Below the pieces are notes generated by a model. The model was not told the origin of the DNA, made no database searches, and saw only the letters and a program-made list of their open reading frames with translations. Of a stretch of 64,000 bases of DNA, positions 62,119-64,000 are shown piece after piece (position 1 is the stretch's first letter; each line of letters begins with the position of its first letter). The position numbers were made by a program, and so were the translations under genes. The DNA comes from JBGMEA01 sp963674555 (GTDB taxonomy: Bacteria > Bacillota > Clostridia > Eubacteriales > Anaerofustaceae): NCBI GenBank assembly GCA_963674555.1, contig OY771429.1, positions 558,001 to 622,000 of the forward strand, read 5' to 3'.

Positions 62119-63499
62119 TTCAAAAACAAAAACGGTCATGCCCGAGCAAGAGCCTAATGTTAGAAATAAGAACTTCGAAGAAGTAGCAAACGGTTATACC
62201 TATGAAATGGCTGTGAACGAGGGAAATCGTTGTTTACAGTGTAAAAACAGACCTTGCGTATCAGGTTGTCCGGTAAATGTCCAGATACCTGATTTCATAA
62301 AAGCACTTCGAGAAGGTGATCCGGCATTGGCTGGAGAGATCATCGCACAGACAAATATGTTACCAGCAGTATGCGGAAGAGTTTGTCCGCAAGAACTTCA
62401 ATGTGAGAAAAATTGTGTCCGCGGGATCAAAGGCGAACCCGTTGGCATCGGTAGATTAGAGCGATTCGTAGCGGATTGGAATATGCAAAACAATGATCGC
62501 CCGATTGAAAAAATTCAAACAAATGGCATTAAAGTCGCAATGATCGGTTCTGGACCGGCCAGTTTGACCTGCGCCGGAGATCTGGCACATAAAGGTTATG
62601 AAGTCACGGTATTCGAATCTTTACACACACCGGGCGGAGTGCTCGTATACGGCATCCCGCAATTCCGATTGCCGAAAGAAATCGTTCAAAGAGAAGTTGA
62701 ACGCCTATCAGCGATGGGGGTTGACATTCAAACCAATACCTTTATCGGAAGGACACTTACTGTAAAAGATTTGTTTGAGGACGATTATAAGGCAATATTT
62801 ATCGGAACGGGCGCGGGGCTACCGAGATTTATGGACATACCCGGAAAAGACCTTCTGGGCGTATACTCGGCTAACGAATATTTGACCAGGATCAATTTAA
62901 TGAAAGCATATAAAGAAGGCTATGACACACCACTGATCAAGAGCCGGTCAGTCGCGGTAGTTGGCGGCGGCAATGTCGCAATGGATTCTGCCAGATGTGC
63001 AAAACGTATGGGCGCGGAAAATGTTTATGTCGTTTATCGACGAGGTGAGGAAGAACTGCCTGCAAGAGCAGAAGAAGTCCATCACGCAAAAGAAGAAGGC
63101 ATTGTATTTAAGCTTCTTTCCAATCCCATTGAGATCATCGGAGATGATTCAGGATATACAAAAGCGATCAAATGCGTAGAAATGACTTTAGGAGAACCTG
63201 ATGCTTCAGGAAGAAGAAGCCCGATCGTGAAAGATGATTCCGAATTTGTTTTGGAAGTAGATACAGTCATCATGGCAATAGGAACCCTACCCAATCCACT
63301 CATAAATCAAACAACCGAAGGATTGGATTTTAACGAACATGGATTTGTAACCGTTGATGATGATCTGGCGACGTCCCGAGCGGGGATCTTTGCCGGAGGA
63401 GACGCGGTAACAGGATCCGCCACAGTTATCCTTGCGATGGGCGCTGGTAAAAAAGCAGCAGCAAGCATCGATGATTATCTTCAAAATTTAGATAAATAA
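62111..63499 (+). CDS. nfnB: NADH-dependent ferredoxin:NADP+ oxidoreductase, subunit B
   Basis: 462 residues from GTG at 62111, with GGGAGGG seven bases upstream and an 8-base overlap with nfnA. The frame is open for 36 codons further into nfnA, but this start fits the family. NfnB resembles the small subunit of glutamate synthase: two [4Fe-4S] sites, Cys 41/44/49/53 and 88/92/98/102, FAD motif I-G-S-G-P-A-S-L (about 141-148) and NADPH motif V-G-G-G-N-V-A-M-D (about 278-286). It would bifurcate electrons from NADPH to ferredoxin and NAD+, or the reverse. No glutamate synthase large subunit is nearby. Confidence 0.94.
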   Translation: MNNSKTKTVMPEQEPNVRNKNFEEVANGYTYEMAVNEGNRCLQCKNRPCVSGCPVNVQIPDFIKALREGDPALAGEIIAQTNMLPAVCGRVCPQELQCEKNCVRGIKGEPVGIGRLERFVADWNMQNNDRPIEKIQTNGIKVAMIGSGPASLTCAGDLAHKGYEVTVFESLHTPGGVLVYGIPQFRLPKEIVQREVERLSAMGVDIQTNTFIGRTLTVKDLFEDDYKAIFIGTGAGLPRFMDIPGKDLLGVYSANEYLTRINLMKAYKEGYDTPLIKSRSVAVVGGGNVAMDSARCAKRMGAENVYVVYRRGEEELPARAEEVHHAKEEGIVFKLLSNPIEIIGDDSGYTKAIKCVEMTLGEPDASGRRSPIVKDDSEFVLEVDTVIMAIGTLPNPLINQTTEGLDFNEHGFVTVDDDLATSRAGIFAGGDAVTGSATVILAMGAGKKAAASIDDYLQNLDK

Positions 63500-63534
63500 A
63501 ATAAAAAAACTGTCAGTGATTGACAGTTTTTTTA
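63500..63534. terminator. Bidirectional terminator after nfnB
   Basis: ACTGTCA (63509-63515), 5-base loop, TGACAGT (63521-63527), with A-run and T-run. It ends the nfn operon and the convergent DUF523 gene (stop at 63532). Confidence 0.88.
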
Positions 63535-63975
63535 TTTAAAGTCTTCTTCAGTAAATATTTCTATGCCATTTTGCATAAAGAGTTCAGCAGCTATTCCGTT
63601 TTCGTCAATAGATTGACCCGTGAAAGATCCGTCGTAGATCCGTCCATAGCCGCAAGAAGGGCTTCCGGATTTTAAGATCGCATACTTAACGTTATTTTCA
63701 CAAAGCAGCTTTAATGAATCTCTTGCTCCTTTTAAAAACGAATCGGTCAACTCTTTCCCTGATAAAGTGATGACGCGTCTTGTCCCGTTGTCCTCATTGA
63801 TTTCACACGGTTCACGCGGAATAGATAAGCCCCCTGCAATTTCAGGACATATCCCTATTACCTTTTTATCCGCAAGGAATTCGATGACTTTTGGTGCATA
63901 GTTATTCCCACCGCTATATTTACAGTTCTCGCCCATGAGGCATAAGGATACCGCGTACCGATCATCTGATTTCAT
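63532..63975 (-). CDS. DUF523 family protein
   Basis: 147 residues. DUF523 pattern: S-L-C-L-M-G-E-N-C-K-Y-S-G-G (10-23), I-C-P-E-I-A-G-G-L-S-I-P-R (42-54), L-K-S-G-S-P-S-C-G-Y-G-R-I-Y-D-G (about 101-116), and the ending N-G-I-E-I-F-T-E-E. Conserved Cys in three of these segments suggest metal or iron-sulfur binding. Function unknown. GAGGT eight bases before the ATG. It ends within the shared terminator with nfnB. Confidence 0.9.
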   Translation of the reverse strand: MKSDDRYAVSLCLMGENCKYSGGNNYAPKVIEFLADKKVIGICPEIAGGLSIPREPCEINEDNGTRRVITLSGKELTDSFLKGARDSLKLLCENNVKYAILKSGSPSCGYGRIYDGSFTGQSIDENGIAAELFMQNGIEIFTEEDFK

Positions 63976-64000
63976 GTCGGTGACCTCGCTAAAATTTATT

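Noticed and set aside
1..64000. CRISPR arrays, insertion sequences, integrases, prophage, tRNA or rRNA genes
   Set aside because: I looked for repeat-spacer patterns, transposase-like proteins, tRNA T-arm sequences and rRNA stretches and found none; gene content and orientation look like core chromosome.

Overview
This 64 kb window is a continuous piece of chromosome from a low-GC, Gram-positive-type anaerobe (Bacillota, most likely class Clostridia). Evidence for this is the set of Bacillota housekeeping genes (whiA, asp23-like, fakA, rnjA, mutS2, ylbF family, ireB, DUF1292 family, a single-chain glyS, rpmB next to asp23/fakA/recG) together with two energy systems of anaerobes: a complete rnfCDGEAB operon and nfnAB. 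I see no rRNA, tRNA, insertion sequence, prophage or CRISPR array. The species cannot be named from the sequence alone.

Layout. 1-3.6 kb: the start of whiA (cut by the window edge), a secreted or membrane-anchored protein with two peptidoglycan-binding repeats, tatD, a divIC/ftsB-like gene, a YihY/BrkB-like membrane protein and an Lrp-type regulator. 3.8-9.8 kb: rpmB, then divergently asp23-like, fakA, recG, rsmD, coaD and a coiled-coil gene. 9.9-11.6 kb: a small accessory group (flavodoxin-like reductase, tiny membrane protein, TetR regulator). 11.8-14.8 kb: guaB-guaA. 14.9-19.9 kb: the rnf operon. 20-28 kb: thyX, an EamA transporter, an esterase, uvrA, an ECF substrate-binding subunit with coaX, and dusB. 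28-37 kb: a co-directional run of an M16 metalloprotease, dacF-like, mutS2, recO and glyS. 37-48 kb: prsW-like, then an amino-acid and cell-wall block (EctB-like aminotransferase, MurE-like ligase, DUF1294, dapH, dapB, dapA, asd under a lysine riboswitch, and two divergent M20 amidohydrolases of which the first looks like dapL), then a TetR regulator. 48-52.5 kb: a vWA protein, a MoxR-type ATPase, a four-helix membrane protein and gpsA. 52.6-60.4 kb: a ylbF-family gene, rnjA, DUF1292, ruvX, a 416-bp gap, ireB, alaS and folC. 60.6-64 kb: DUF1638 gene, nfnA, nfnB and a DUF523 gene.

How the genes fit together. Rnf (ferredoxin:NAD+ at the membrane) and Nfn (NADH, ferredoxin and NADP+ in the cytoplasm) would balance reduced ferredoxin, NADH and NADPH, and so conserve energy by an ion gradient. 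The asd-dapA-dapB-dapH operon and the adjacent dapL candidate form most of the acetylated diaminopimelate route to lysine, feedback-controlled by a lysine riboswitch that I recognise from its conserved segments. The nearby MurE-like ligase lacks the Arg of the DAP-specific motif and is paired with an EctB-like aminotransferase; this is the most interesting biochemical question here.

No clearly new multi-gene system stands out; most of the window is core genome. The points most worth a second look are: the lysine riboswitch inside the apparent 5' extension of asd; the MoxR ATPase whose natural start seems to be ATA (or ATC) directly after a perfect Shine-Dalgarno sequence and overlapping the previous stop; the MurE/EctB pair; a degenerate thi-box-like element in the gap between ireB and ruvX; a coaX with altered motifs; and a DUF1638 gene translationally coupled to nfnAB.
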